Below, piece by piece: positions 42,615 to 52,048 of a stretch of DNA of 64,000 nucleotides (position 1 is the first letter of the stretch; each line of letters begins with the position of its first letter). Below the pieces are notes generated by a model that made no database searches, had not been told where the DNA came from, and worked only from the letters and a program-made list of their open reading frames with translations. Made by a program: the position numbers and the translations under genes. Location of the stretch: NCBI RefSeq assembly GCF_002896875.1, contig NZ_CP023278.1:496001-560000 (forward strand), in the 5' to 3' direction. The DNA is from Nostoc sp. CENA543. GTDB taxonomy: Bacteria > Cyanobacteriota > Cyanobacteriia > Cyanobacteriales > Nostocaceae.

Positions 42615-43178
42615 ATGTCAGGGCATAAATTCAAAATTTACAAAGGCTATCTGCTTAGATGTTTGGGGTTAAGTACAGCAATTTTAATTGGGTTACAAGC
42701 ACAGAGCAAAGCACAATTTATTTCTGTAGCTGAACCTGTAGAAATCTATCAATTAGCTACACCCCAAAGATTGACAGTTCCACCCATAGCATATTCAGAA
42801 CTTTCTCTAGCTGTTAAAAGTGAATCAGTCGGTGATTCAGCAGATTTAACCGCACCTCCCCAATTCAACACTGTAATCATTAGAGAATTTCCTGGGGTTT
42901 GGCAGATGCGTGTACCTGTAGACGAGGTTGATTCTCTCTATGCTACCTATGAACTCAAGGCTGACAATGGTCGTACTAGTGCAGTGAGTAATGAACAACG
43001 TTCTGATAATGCTGTAGCAGTGGTGCTAGAACCTTTGCCAATTGTAGAAATTTCTCGTGATTTAAATAGTAATACTGCTTTGATTCAAGGAGGATTCCGT
43101 TTAAAAATGGATCTTTCTAGTGCCAATTTTGCTGGTGATTATGCCGGTGAATTAACAGTAGTTGTAGATCGGCGTTAA
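42615..43178 (+). CDS. Exported pilus-subunit-like protein (putative minor subunit)
   Basis: 187 residues. Signal peptide 1-33 (LLRCLGLSTAILIGLQAQSKAQ). The mature part is beta-rich and ends ANFAGDYAGELTVVVDRR, comparable to the TYTGDILVEAFRP end of the upstream subunit and to the Gx(Y/F)xDxLTVTV ending of archaic-type fimbrial subunits. Separated by 66 bp from the chaperone gene, so probably cotranscribed with it. Minor or tip role is inferred from position. Confidence 0.6.
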   Translation: MSGHKFKIYKGYLLRCLGLSTAILIGLQAQSKAQFISVAEPVEIYQLATPQRLTVPPIAYSELSLAVKSESVGDSADLTAPPQFNTVIIREFPGVWQMRVPVDEVDSLYATYELKADNGRTSAVSNEQRSDNAVAVVLEPLPIVEISRDLNSNTALIQGGFRLKMDLSSANFAGDYAGELTVVVDRR

Positions 43179-43244
43179 TTGTCTGGAATAAACATTTAAA
43201 CAAATTGTTTAACGGTGTGTTGTCAAGTGCATAATTTAATCGAT

Positions 43245-44174
43245 ATGTTGCCAATACTCAGAAACATAAGCTTGGGATTACTGGGAGCATTAGCATTAGG
43301 AATCCAGCCGGCTAACGCTCTCAATATCGGTGTTAGTCCCCCAAAAATTCATGTAGATATTAATAGTAAAAAAACACGTTCTCAAACAATTAAGGTGATG
43401 AACCTTGATTCTAAACCAGTGGAACTAAAAGTTTATGTACATTCTTGGGATTTGAATGAACAAAATAGAATACGTGTCCTACCGCCTAAAGAACAATCTT
43501 TAGAACAGTGGATTGTATTCACACCTTCTCGATTTACAATTCCAGCGCGTGGTGTGCAGACTATTCGTTTTACTGTTCGTCCCAGAGTAAAACCCCAAAC
43601 AGGTGAACACCGAGCTGTAATTTTTGTGGAAGAAGTACCATCTGGCGATAAAAAAGGTGTAAACATCGTTGGCAAATTGGGCGTAGCAGTCTACGGTTAT
43701 GTGGGAGATATTAAGCGAGTTGGTGTGTTGAATGCTGTCAATGTCAACAGTAAACCAAATGCGCTTAATGCCGTATTTGATATTTCTAGCCAAGGAAATG
43801 GATATGTAAATCTGCAAGGTCAATATGCTATTTGGCCTGCTGCTAAATATCCTGGTGCGGCTGCAACAAAACCTATAGCTAATTTAACACGAGACACTAA
43901 AATCAATGAACCTTTAGCAGATGTAGGTTTCTTACCTTCAACACCCGTATTACCAGAGAGTCGCCGTCAAATCTTACTTCCAATTAGTAAAAAATTACCC
44001 CCTGGCGACTATGTATTAGATATTAATGGCGAACTCAATGGTGTGGCAATTAAAAAAGGCATACCTTTTACAGTGCCATTTAATGCGCCAATCGCAGAAA
44101 ATAGACCTCCCCGAACTCCATCAGGTTCGCAAAATCTCAGAAATAATCTCAGAAATGCACCGAGACGCAACTAG
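43245..44174 (+). CDS. PapD-like periplasmic fimbrial chaperone
   Basis: 309 residues from ATG 43245; a GTG at 43215 is rejected because the signal peptide starts at MLPILRNISLGLLGALALGI and ends near PANA. Immunoglobulin-like N-terminal domain: LNIGVSPPKIHVDINSKKTR, SQTIKVMNLDSKPVELKVYV, then FTIPARGVQTIRFTVRPRV and GEHRAVIFVEEV, the order of strands seen in pilus chaperones. A second domain follows, and a Pro/Asn/Arg tail (RPPRTPSGSQNL) is added. It would hold the subunits and deliver them to the usher gene 126 bp downstream. Confidence 0.8.
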   Translation: MLPILRNISLGLLGALALGIQPANALNIGVSPPKIHVDINSKKTRSQTIKVMNLDSKPVELKVYVHSWDLNEQNRIRVLPPKEQSLEQWIVFTPSRFTIPARGVQTIRFTVRPRVKPQTGEHRAVIFVEEVPSGDKKGVNIVGKLGVAVYGYVGDIKRVGVLNAVNVNSKPNALNAVFDISSQGNGYVNLQGQYAIWPAAKYPGAAATKPIANLTRDTKINEPLADVGFLPSTPVLPESRRQILLPISKKLPPGDYVLDINGELNGVAIKKGIPFTVPFNAPIAENRPPRTPSGSQNLRNNLRNAPRRN

Positions 44175-44204
44175 TGTTTGCACGTTGCAAGGCTAGACAG
44201 TTTA

Positions 44205-44269
44205 GTAGGGTGCGTCAGTATGAATAATTGCTTGTTGTAGTTGAGTTTTCTGACACTGACGCACCCTAC
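44205..44269. repeat. 65-bp palindromic element between chaperone and usher genes
   Basis: Perfect 15-bp arms GTAGGGTGCGTCAGT (44205-44219) and ACTGACGCACCCTAC (44255-44269) around a 35-bp AT-rich core. This is a common dispersed cyanobacterial terminal inverted repeat, probably a MITE. It lies entirely within the spacer before the usher start at 44301. Confidence 0.75.
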
Positions 44270-44300
44270 ATTTAGAATATTTTTTTCTCTGGAAGTCTCT

Positions 44301-47300
44301 ATGTTCTACCAACCATCTACACCTCCCCCACCAGCTACAATTTTACAGTCAGAAGATAGTGCTTGCAAAGCTTTATCAGGTGCTAGTATCAGTCAGGAAA
44401 ACCAAGCTGTTGCAGGTACTGTAGCAACTCCATCCGAACCAGAAGCATTACCGCCTGAATTTTCTCCAGACAATTTACAGTCATCCTGCAACCAAGAGCA
44501 TTTAGCTAAAAATTTAGCTCAACAAAATATTACAAATATCGGTACAAATAATCTACAAGTTGCGAATCAAAAATCTCTACAATTTGATGAAACGCAATTG
44601 AGTAGAAGAGGTTGGGTAGCAAGATTAAAAAAAGTTTCCCCTGCTATTAAAGAAACTGTTAATACTTCTGAGTCTGAGATTATTGATTCCACAAACATAA
44701 CATCTGTAATTTCTCAAAATGCTACTAATGAAACAACATCCAAGACACTGGAAGAAGTTAATAATGAGCAAAGTACATCTGAGATAACAAATTCAGATAA
44801 TACTGAGAGGCAAACTCAAAATGCTAATAATTTAGTTGCCCAAGATTCTAAAACTTCCACAGACAAAAACCCTCCAGCCAACAACCCGCCAGTTGATAGC
44901 ATTTTAGCCAGTGCCAAAAATGTATTAGTTGGTGTAGTGGTTAACAGTAAAGAGGTAGGCACTTTAGTTGTTATCCCAGAAGATAAGGCTTTATTAATTC
45001 CTCTAGATGACTTTGCCCAAGTTGTAGGTTTAGAAATTGAGCGACTAGAAGATAAGACTCAGATTAAGACACCTTTAGGGGTGGTAACAGCAACTGAAGC
45101 AGACTTGAGAAAAGTGGATGGTGTTGTCCATGTGACTGATGCCTTCTTAAAAGAGAAATTACTAATAAATTTAGAGTTAAAAACTTCAGATTTAGCTTTA
45201 AATGTTGATTTACCTTGGCGCAGGGGTTTAACAGCATCGAGAGATCAAGTATTTGATTTAAAGCCAGAAGTTTTCGCTCCTAGCAACAATTTATCTAATC
45301 TGCGACAAGAATTAAACTTTTACACTAGTTCTGGGGATTCTAGATTCCGCAGTTCTACGCTGTTGGGTGGAAGGTTAGCGGGTGGTTCATTCCGCTTACG
45401 TTTAGATAATAATTTTACTGAACAACCTCATTTATCTGAATATTTTTACTTTAAACGATCAGGGCAGTTTCTCTATCAAGTTGGTAAACAACAACTGTCT
45501 CTCAATCCTGTAATGTCAGGCTTAAATTTAACAGGATTGCAGTTTGGTTATACAAATTTACCGGCAGATCGGTTTAATACAAATTACAGTGCTTCTGAAC
45601 TTTTACCACGACGTTCCCAGCCTACACAAGCATTCCAGGGTGTAGTTCCTCCAGCTAGTTTTGTACAGTTAAGAGTTGGTGGTGTGGTATTTGCTCAACA
45701 ACAAGTAGGACTAACTGGAGAATATGATTTTCAGGATGTGCGTTTACCGTTGGGTTCACTTAGTGAAATTGAGCTTTTGGTATACGATCGCAATAATCTG
45801 AATGTACCGATAGAAGTTCGTAATCTTAGCGTCAATTCTTCGGATTTGTTATTACCATCGGGTGGTAACGTGCAGTTAGCAGGTTTGGGTGTAACTGGTA
45901 ACTGGCTACAAAATAGTTTATTTGATGATTTTAATTCCCCAGATGCTGGAAAGTTTGCAGGGTTCTATCAAGTCCGTCAAGGTATTTCTGATAATTTAAC
46001 TTTGGAAGCTGGTGTACAAGTATTGCCAGAAACTACTCAAGCTCAAGCTGGTTTTGCTTGGCGGTTAGCTAGTCCATTAATTTTATCTGCTAATGTGGGA
46101 ACATCAGCAGGTGAAATGGCGTATAAAGCAGATTTAGATTTTAAATTGAATAACTGGCGGATTCTGGGAACTTCAGAATATTATCCTGGCAATTATCTAT
46201 CAGGTTTTTATAGGGATATTGGTGGCGATCGCACCAATAATAGTTTAGATGTTAGCCATAGATTTAGTAATGATTTGACTCTAGGATTTATTGCCCGTAG
46301 CTATCAAAGCCAGAATAGAGACTCTGATTATATTTTACCGACTTTTTATTTCCGCCCCGCATATAACTTATCTTTTAGAGGCACACCCAACTACGTAGGT
46401 GACTACGTATTTAATGCTAATTATCAACCGTCAAGAAATACTAGATTCTTGTTTAGCATTTATTCTGATGTTTACTCCTCAGATTTCACCTACAGTCTAA
46501 ACCGCCAATATCGCTTATCGTTCGGGACAGAATCTGGTGCTGATTTACCGACTCGTTACACTTTAACCTTTGGTCGCAGCGCGTCTAGTTTATCAGATTT
46601 AAGTTGGCAGCTAGGACTAGGTTATCGAGATGGGGAAGTAGGCGCGATCGCAGGTGCTAGTATGCGACTTATCCCTGGTTTATTCGCCAGAGTTGACTAT
46701 CAAGGTATCCCCTCTAGAAATCGAAACACTATCGGAGGTATAGGTGATGAGCGTTTCACTGTTTCACTAGTATCTGATTTATCCTTTGCTGGGGGAAGAA
46801 TTCTACCATCTGAGTATAGTTCAATTGGTAAAGACAAAGGCGCGATCGCAGGTAGAATAGTTGTTGAAGGTGGTAGAAACGGTGCAGACCTTGGTGGTGG
46901 TTTAATCAAGGTTTACAATAACCGTGGTCGTAGTGTTGGCGGTACTAAAATTGACTCTCAAGGTAATTTCTTTGTAGGTAATTTGCGAGAAGGTAATTAC
47001 TTTATCCAAATCGACCCAGATGAGTTACCAATTGAAGTTAATGTGCGGAAAACCTCTATAGTTGCTGAAGTAGCAGGCGGTGCTGTAACTCAGTTAGACT
47101 TTCCCGTTAGATTAGAATATGGGATGGCAGGTAAAATTACTGATGTCTCAGGTCAGCCGATGTCAAATGTAGAAATAGAAGTAGTTGATGCTGAAGGTAA
47201 ACGCGTCACTACAGCCACTACTGACCAATTCGGTCTTTACCGCGTAGATAGTCTACCTGTTGGTAAATACACACTCCGCATTCCCAAACAGGCGAATATC

Positions 47301-47411
47301 ACTAATAATGACACTTTACCCCAACTAGAGGTAGCCATTAGCAAAGATTTCATCTACGACCAAAATCTGCAATTACCAGTTGCCGCAGCCGTTAAACAAA
47401 TAGGCGAGTAG
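44301..47411 (+). CDS. Outer-membrane usher-like protein with long N-terminal extension and CpaA-like carboxypeptidase-regulatory repeats
   Basis: 1036 residues from ATG 44301 (GGAAG 7 nt upstream); a TTG at 44241 is the only longer option. Residues 1-200 are low-complexity, Asn/Thr/Ser/Gln-rich, with no visible signal peptide. From about 205 the usher pattern appears: VVNSKEVGTLVVIPEDKALL and PLDDFAQVVGLEI, LRQELNFYTSSGDSRFRSST, a long beta-barrel with alternating strands (FYFRPAYNLSFRGTPNY), GAIAGRIVVEGGRNGADLGG. Two carboxypeptidase-regulatory-like domains finish the chain (IDSQGNFFVGNLREGNYFIQ; AGKITDVSGQPMSNVEIEVV). Likely secretes and assembles the subunits from the same locus. Confidence 0.78.
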   Translation: MFYQPSTPPPPATILQSEDSACKALSGASISQENQAVAGTVATPSEPEALPPEFSPDNLQSSCNQEHLAKNLAQQNITNIGTNNLQVANQKSLQFDETQLSRRGWVARLKKVSPAIKETVNTSESEIIDSTNITSVISQNATNETTSKTLEEVNNEQSTSEITNSDNTERQTQNANNLVAQDSKTSTDKNPPANNPPVDSILASAKNVLVGVVVNSKEVGTLVVIPEDKALLIPLDDFAQVVGLEIERLEDKTQIKTPLGVVTATEADLRKVDGVVHVTDAFLKEKLLINLELKTSDLALNVDLPWRRGLTASRDQVFDLKPEVFAPSNNLSNLRQELNFYTSSGDSRFRSSTLLGGRLAGGSFRLRLDNNFTEQPHLSEYFYFKRSGQFLYQVGKQQLSLNPVMSGLNLTGLQFGYTNLPADRFNTNYSASELLPRRSQPTQAFQGVVPPASFVQLRVGGVVFAQQQVGLTGEYDFQDVRLPLGSLSEIELLVYDRNNLNVPIEVRNLSVNSSDLLLPSGGNVQLAGLGVTGNWLQNSLFDDFNSPDAGKFAGFYQVRQGISDNLTLEAGVQVLPETTQAQAGFAWRLASPLILSANVGTSAGEMAYKADLDFKLNNWRILGTSEYYPGNYLSGFYRDIGGDRTNNSLDVSHRFSNDLTLGFIARSYQSQNRDSDYILPTFYFRPAYNLSFRGTPNYVGDYVFNANYQPSRNTRFLFSIYSDVYSSDFTYSLNRQYRLSFGTESGADLPTRYTLTFGRSASSLSDLSWQLGLGYRDGEVGAIAGASMRLIPGLFARVDYQGIPSRNRNTIGGIGDERFTVSLVSDLSFAGGRILPSEYSSIGKDKGAIAGRIVVEGGRNGADLGGGLIKVYNNRGRSVGGTKIDSQGNFFVGNLREGNYFIQIDPDELPIEVNVRKTSIVAEVAGGAVTQLDFPVRLEYGMAGKITDVSGQPMSNVEIEVVDAEGKRVTTATTDQFGLYRVDSLPVGKYTLRIPKQANITNNDTLPQLEVAISKDFIYDQNLQLPVAAAVKQIGE

Positions 47412-47454
47412 GGCATGGGGCATTGGCCATTGGGCATAGAGAAGGCAATAACAA

Positions 47455-47487
47455 CTGTTGACTGTTGACTAATGACTATTAACTGAT
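47455..47487. repeat. Short heptamer repeat (CTGTTGA/CTAATGA)
   Basis: About four degenerate 7-bp units in the spacer between the usher gene and ppk1, of the same family as the other arrays. Confidence 0.6.
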
Positions 47488-47558
47488 AGCCTAATTTCAA
47501 TTACTATGTGTAATGTCATCCCATTCAACGGGCTACATTCGGCTAGCCTGTTATTACT

Positions 47559-49775
47559 ATGCCTAAATCTAAAAAAAGCTCTAATTCTTCTATTAATTTA
47601 ACCGAACCACAATATTATATTAACCGAGAGTTAAGCTGGTTAGAATTCAACAATCGAGTATTACATGAAGCTTGTGATCCTCGCACACCATTGTTAGAAC
47701 GTTTGAAGTTTTTAGCTATTTTTAGCTCTAATTTAGATGAATTTTTTATGGTGCGGGTTGCGGCTTTAAAGCAACAGGTAGAAGCAAAAGTTACTAAGTT
47801 ATCCCCCGATGGACGTACACCACAACAGCAATTAGATGATATTCGCTTACACCTAATACCTAAAGTTACTCAACAGCATCAGCATTTTGAACAAAGTATT
47901 CGTCCGTTATTAGCAAATCACGGGATTCATATCCTGAATTACATTAACCTCAATCAAAAACAACGTAACTATTTAGATAGTTATTTTGAAGACCAAATTT
48001 TTCCTGTTTTAACTCCCTTAGCAGTTGACCCCAGTCACCCTTTCCCCTACATTTCTAATCTCAGCTTAAATTTAGCTGTGGTGGTGAAAAACCCTGACAC
48101 CGATGAAGAATTTTTTGCCAGGGTGAAAGTCCCCAGCGTATTACCGCGATTTTTACCACTACCTCCAGAGTTGGGAATTCAGCTAGAGAATGGACAACCA
48201 GCACACTGGACTGGTGTACCCTTAGAACAGGCGATCGCACATAATCTAGATTCCCTCTTTCCAGGGATGAATATCCAAGAGTATCACCCCTTCCGCATCA
48301 CCCGTGATGCAGATTTAACTCTGGAAGAAGACGAAGCTGATGATTTATTATTGGCAATTGAACAAGAACTCCGCAAACGCCGCATTGGTGGTAATCCCGT
48401 CCGTATTGAAATTCAATCCCAAACCCCTGAACCAGTCCGCACCAGGTTACTACAAGATTTAGAACTCACAGAAAATGATGTCTATGAAGTGGACGGTCTG
48501 GTAGGACTACGTGATCTGATGTATTTTATGGCTTTACCCTTGCCAGAACTCAAAGATCCACCACGCCAGTCTGTAGTACCTATGCGTCTACAACGGTTAC
48601 GTGAACCCAGCCTTGACCCAGATGTCTTGGAGTTGGACGAAGGTAAAGATTTCTTTTCCGTAATTCGCGAAAAAGATTTATTTGTCCACCATCCCTATCA
48701 ATCTTTTTCTGCTACGGTGGTACGCTTTATCACCCATGCAGCCCATGATCCCAATGTGCTAGCCATTAAAATGACTTTGTACCGCACATCTGGGGATTCG
48801 CCGATTGTTAATGCTTTAATTGCGGCGGCGGAAAATGGTAAACAGGTATCAGTTTTAGTGGAATTAAAAGCCCGTTTTGATGAAGAAAATAATATTTACT
48901 GGGCGAGAAGATTAGAACGGGTAGGAGTACACGTTGTTTATGGTTTGGTGGGTCTAAAAACTCATTGCAAAACCGTCATGGTGGTGCGACGAGAAAAAGA
49001 TAGAATGCGCCGTTATGTGCATATAGGTACTGGGAATTACAACCCAAAAACAGCCAGACTATATACAGATTTAGGTTTGTTTAGTTGTCGGGAAGAATTA
49101 GGTGCAGATATTACAGATTTATTTAATTTCTTAACAGGATATTCCCGGCAAAAATCCTATAGAGAATTGTTAGTTGCGCCTGTGAATATGCGCGATCGCT
49201 TTTTAGAATTGATTCGCCGTGAAATCACTAATGTGCAGAATGGTTTGACTGGTCGTATTGTGGCTAAAATGAACTCTCTTGTTGACCCACAAATCATCAC
49301 TCATTTATATGAAGCTTCTCGCGCTGGCGTGCAAATTGATTTAATCATTCGGGGAATTTGTTGCTTACGTCCTGGACTTCCTGAACTGAGTGAAAATATT
49401 CGTGTGATTAGCATCATTGGCCGCTTTTTGGAACACTCCCGGATGTACTATTTCTACAACAATGGGCAGGAAGAAATCTATATTGGCAGTGCCGATTGGA
49501 TGAGTCGTAACCTAGACCGCCGCGTGGAAGTGATTACGCCAATACGCGATCAAGATATTGCGAAAGATTTGCAAGAAATATTGGGAATTATGCTGGCAGA
49601 TAATCGCCAAGCTTGGGATTTACAAGGGGATGGCACTTATGTGCAACGTCGTCCCGGTAATGATTGTCCAGAGGCCAATTCTCAAATAACTCTGATGAAT
49701 ATGTCCTTACGTTCAACCAACGTCACAACAAACTTAATGGATGCTAAAAAAAGTGCTTCAGTAACAGATAATTAG
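47559..49775 (+). CDS. ppk1: Polyphosphate kinase 1
   Basis: 738 residues. INRELSWLEFNNRVL and LEACDPRTPLLERLKFLAIF-like start, then the kinase domains with HPYQSFSATVVRFI, DGD-like nucleotide region, VVYGLVGLKTHCKTVMVVRR and the catalytic-His segment YVHIGTGNYNPKTARLYTDL, and IIRGICCLRPGLPELSENI and SADWMSRNLDRRVEV near the end. It reversibly makes polyphosphate from ATP and autophosphorylates on His. Single gene; length is normal for the family. Confidence 0.96.
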   Translation: MPKSKKSSNSSINLTEPQYYINRELSWLEFNNRVLHEACDPRTPLLERLKFLAIFSSNLDEFFMVRVAALKQQVEAKVTKLSPDGRTPQQQLDDIRLHLIPKVTQQHQHFEQSIRPLLANHGIHILNYINLNQKQRNYLDSYFEDQIFPVLTPLAVDPSHPFPYISNLSLNLAVVVKNPDTDEEFFARVKVPSVLPRFLPLPPELGIQLENGQPAHWTGVPLEQAIAHNLDSLFPGMNIQEYHPFRITRDADLTLEEDEADDLLLAIEQELRKRRIGGNPVRIEIQSQTPEPVRTRLLQDLELTENDVYEVDGLVGLRDLMYFMALPLPELKDPPRQSVVPMRLQRLREPSLDPDVLELDEGKDFFSVIREKDLFVHHPYQSFSATVVRFITHAAHDPNVLAIKMTLYRTSGDSPIVNALIAAAENGKQVSVLVELKARFDEENNIYWARRLERVGVHVVYGLVGLKTHCKTVMVVRREKDRMRRYVHIGTGNYNPKTARLYTDLGLFSCREELGADITDLFNFLTGYSRQKSYRELLVAPVNMRDRFLELIRREITNVQNGLTGRIVAKMNSLVDPQIITHLYEASRAGVQIDLIIRGICCLRPGLPELSENIRVISIIGRFLEHSRMYYFYNNGQEEIYIGSADWMSRNLDRRVEVITPIRDQDIAKDLQEILGIMLADNRQAWDLQGDGTYVQRRPGNDCPEANSQITLMNMSLRSTNVTTNLMDAKKSASVTDN

Positions 49776-49926
49776 ATCAAGTTCTGGCTTTATCAAAACT
49801 TCAATTTTTTCCAGAAGTTTGAGAGATTTCTTTGGTTATAGTCCAACTATTCAACCATAGGATAGAGTAACTTTTAGCATTCCTTCCCATAAACTGGAGA
49901 GATTATCGTATTTGACTTTCCCTGGA

Positions 49927-50343
49927 ATGTTAATGATCTCTTGTGAGTCTTCTACCTTACGCGTTCTAGTGGTTGATGATCACGAACTTACCCGTCTAAC
50001 TTTGCAATTAGCTTTTGCAGGTCAAGAAAATATTCAAGTCGTTGGTTCAGCTAGTAACGGCCAAGAAGCAGTAGAAATGGTGAAATCTTGTCACCCTGAT
50101 GTCATTGTTTTAGATTTACAGATGCCTGTCATGGATGGTTGGATTGCTTCTGGAGAGATTAAAGCTATCTCTCCCCGCACTCAGATATTGGCTTATTCTT
50201 CAGTGGAAGAAGCCCATTTACCTGACAAGAAAACAACGGCAAACTTTGATGAAGTTTGTAAGAAAGATGTTCCAACTAGTGAATTAATCGCTTTAGTCAG
50301 ACAATTAGGACAAAGTGCAGGGAATGGTTCTATTTCTAAGTAG
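49927..50343 (+). CDS. Single-domain response regulator
   Basis: 138 residues from ATG 49927; a further ATG at 49933 and a TTG at 49912 are alternatives. Receiver domain with LRVLVVDDHELTR (Asp pair), DVIVLDLQMPVMDG (phosphorylated Asp), ILAYSSVEE and a Lys in CKKDVPTS. No output domain, CheY-like. No kinase adjacent; it may take phosphate from one of the orphan kinases of this window, which is untested. Confidence 0.85.
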   Translation: MLMISCESSTLRVLVVDDHELTRLTLQLAFAGQENIQVVGSASNGQEAVEMVKSCHPDVIVLDLQMPVMDGWIASGEIKAISPRTQILAYSSVEEAHLPDKKTTANFDEVCKKDVPTSELIALVRQLGQSAGNGSISK

Positions 50344-50690
50344 ACAAAATAACTAGAGACTAGAAGTTAGGCATTGGTTAAGAGAAGTTGTCATTTGAGA
50401 ATTTAGCACTATTCGTGATTAACTGCATTGAAAAGAAATTATTGTGCGTGTATTCCCTATTAATTCAAAATCCTCGTAGCTTCTGCCCCAAACTTGATCA
50501 TGTAATTGATGAGGCAAAGTTGAGTTTGATTGATTCTATGGTTAATTGAAGACGTAAAGCGATCGCTTCTAGCTATCTTAACTGATGGAAGTTAACTGTC
50601 ACCGACTAGTCAACAACCCATCAGCAAAGATGTACAATTTATTTGTCCTACGGCTTTACTGCCAATGCTTCACTTCTAGCCTCTAGCCAA
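50344..50690. other. Intergenic region without a visible gene
   Basis: About 350 bp between convergent genes. One HIP1 octamer (near 50559) and nothing else recognisable. Confidence 0.5.
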
Positions 50691-50873
50691 TTAATTGTTC
50701 CCTGTTTGGGGAATAGTACGTGAGAATTCCTCAATCAACTCATCTAATTCTTCCAAGGCTTGATTCACATCCACTCTTAAAATCCCTAAATTGGGTTGTT
50801 CTAAAAGATTTAGTAGATATTCACGCTTACTCTGAACTGCGGCTATCCGTTCTTTGAGAGTCTGTAAATCCAT
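50691..50873 (-). CDS. Small coiled-coil hypothetical protein
   Basis: 60 residues from ATG 50873 (MDLQTLKERIAAVQSKREYL), with GCAAGG about 11 nt upstream. Two helices with heptad spacing of Leu and Ile (LLNLLEQPNLGILRVDVNQA; LEELDELIEEF) suggest a short helical hairpin. The MDLQTLKERI start and length look like a conserved cyanobacterial small protein, but I cannot name a function. Alternative start at 50900 adds nine residues. Confidence 0.5.
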   Translation of the reverse strand: MDLQTLKERIAAVQSKREYLLNLLEQPNLGILRVDVNQALEELDELIEEFSRTIPQTGNN

Positions 50874-51026
50874 GATGTTTATACCTTGCATTCGCTTCAA
50901 ATCTAAACTTAACTCAAAAAGAGCCGACTTGTAACTGTTCGCAAATTAGATAATTAGCGATCGCATCCCAGACTTTAGTCCGATAATAAAACTTGATGTG
51001 TTAAGAATTTATACTATCCTGGGATT

Positions 51027-51578
51027 ATGTTACGCCAAATTTCTTTGGGGACTCTTGGTTTAAGTGTTGGTGCTGTTTTGACCCTTGTCGGCTTTGTGGC
51101 TTATGCTGCCGATAACGCTACACTCAATTTAGTTGGATTTTTCTATGGTTTTCCCCTACTTTTAGGGGGATTAGCACTAAAAGCTAATGAAATTAAGCCT
51201 ATTGCTTTTAGTCAACCCACACCACCTTCCGTGTTAACCCTGCGAGAACAACAGGCCACCGTCACACAAAATAAAATTCGTAAAGACGTAACTCGCTACT
51301 GCTATGGACAAGATGCTCATTTAGATGGTGCGCTTACTTATTTAGGTTTAAGTCCTACAGATGAGGAAAGACCAATACTTACGGGGTTACGGGAAACAGA
51401 AATTAATGGTGCTTATGCCTTAATTTTAGAATTTGATTCACCGTTAATACAGGTTAGTGCTTGGCAAGAAAAGCAAGAAAAAATGACCAAATATTTTGGC
51501 CCAGGTATAGAAGTAAAAATTACATCCCTCGATGACAGCAAAATTGAATTAACTTTGATTACCAATACTCAATCGTAA
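51027..51578 (+). CDS. DUF2854 family membrane protein
   Basis: 183 residues. Two hydrophobic N-terminal helices (ISLGTLGLSVGAVLTLVGFV; LNLVGFFYGFPLLLGGLAL) precede a soluble domain with VTRYCYGQDAHLDGALTYLG and ALILEFDSPLIQVSAWQEK. This matches DUF2854, conserved in cyanobacteria and chloroplasts of plants, with thylakoid localisation and unknown role. Single gene, promoter in the preceding spacer. Confidence 0.82.
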   Translation: MLRQISLGTLGLSVGAVLTLVGFVAYAADNATLNLVGFFYGFPLLLGGLALKANEIKPIAFSQPTPPSVLTLREQQATVTQNKIRKDVTRYCYGQDAHLDGALTYLGLSPTDEERPILTGLRETEINGAYALILEFDSPLIQVSAWQEKQEKMTKYFGPGIEVKITSLDDSKIELTLITNTQS

Positions 51579-51787
51579 TTCGATATTGGGCAGAAGAAAT
51601 TAAAAAGTAAACAGTTAAAAATAACTGCATTTTTGGCGTTTCTCCCTGTGGGTGACGCTTTTTCGTTGCTAACTTCCGTCACTCATAGGGAAAAACCTAT
51701 TTTGTGGAGGTCAAATCATCAGCTGTTATACCTTTAACTTGCACATTAATATTAGCAGGGTAGCATTAGTAAAATCTTTACCCTGAT

Positions 51788-52048
51788 TTATTTCTCTAGA
51801 CGGACTGCATACCATTGTAAATATTTGCCGACACCAATATCTAATTCACAACTGGTATCGATTAAATGTTGAGCTTGTTCTGCTAAAGAATCAAATTTTT
51901 GTAACTCCAATGGCAAATCATTAAAGTCAATTTGTTGCAATTCATTTTTGAGTTTTGCCAATAATTCTGCTGTTGTCAGAAATTGTTCTGGCTGATTAGT
52001 TTCGAGAACAACAAAATTGTCTTGTTGGTACATTAATGGATCTGGCAT
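51788..52048 (-). CDS. CRR7-like small protein (NDH-related)
   Basis: 86 residues. MPDPLMYQQDNFVVLETNQP, then TTAELLAKLKNELQ and LIDTSCELDIGVGKYLQWYA match the CRR7 (chlororespiratory reduction 7) family, whose plant member is required for the chloroplast NAD(P)H dehydrogenase-like complex. Cyanobacterial homologues are soluble proteins. No ndh genes are nearby, so the role here is inferred from family only. Confidence 0.75.
   Translation of the reverse strand: MPDPLMYQQDNFVVLETNQPEQFLTTAELLAKLKNELQQIDFNDLPLELQKFDSLAEQAQHLIDTSCELDIGVGKYLQWYAVRLEK

Noticed and set aside
42385-42672. 95-codon open frame overlapping the minor pilus-subunit-like gene
   Set aside because: Runs through inverted repeats and into a gene with a proper signal peptide in another frame.
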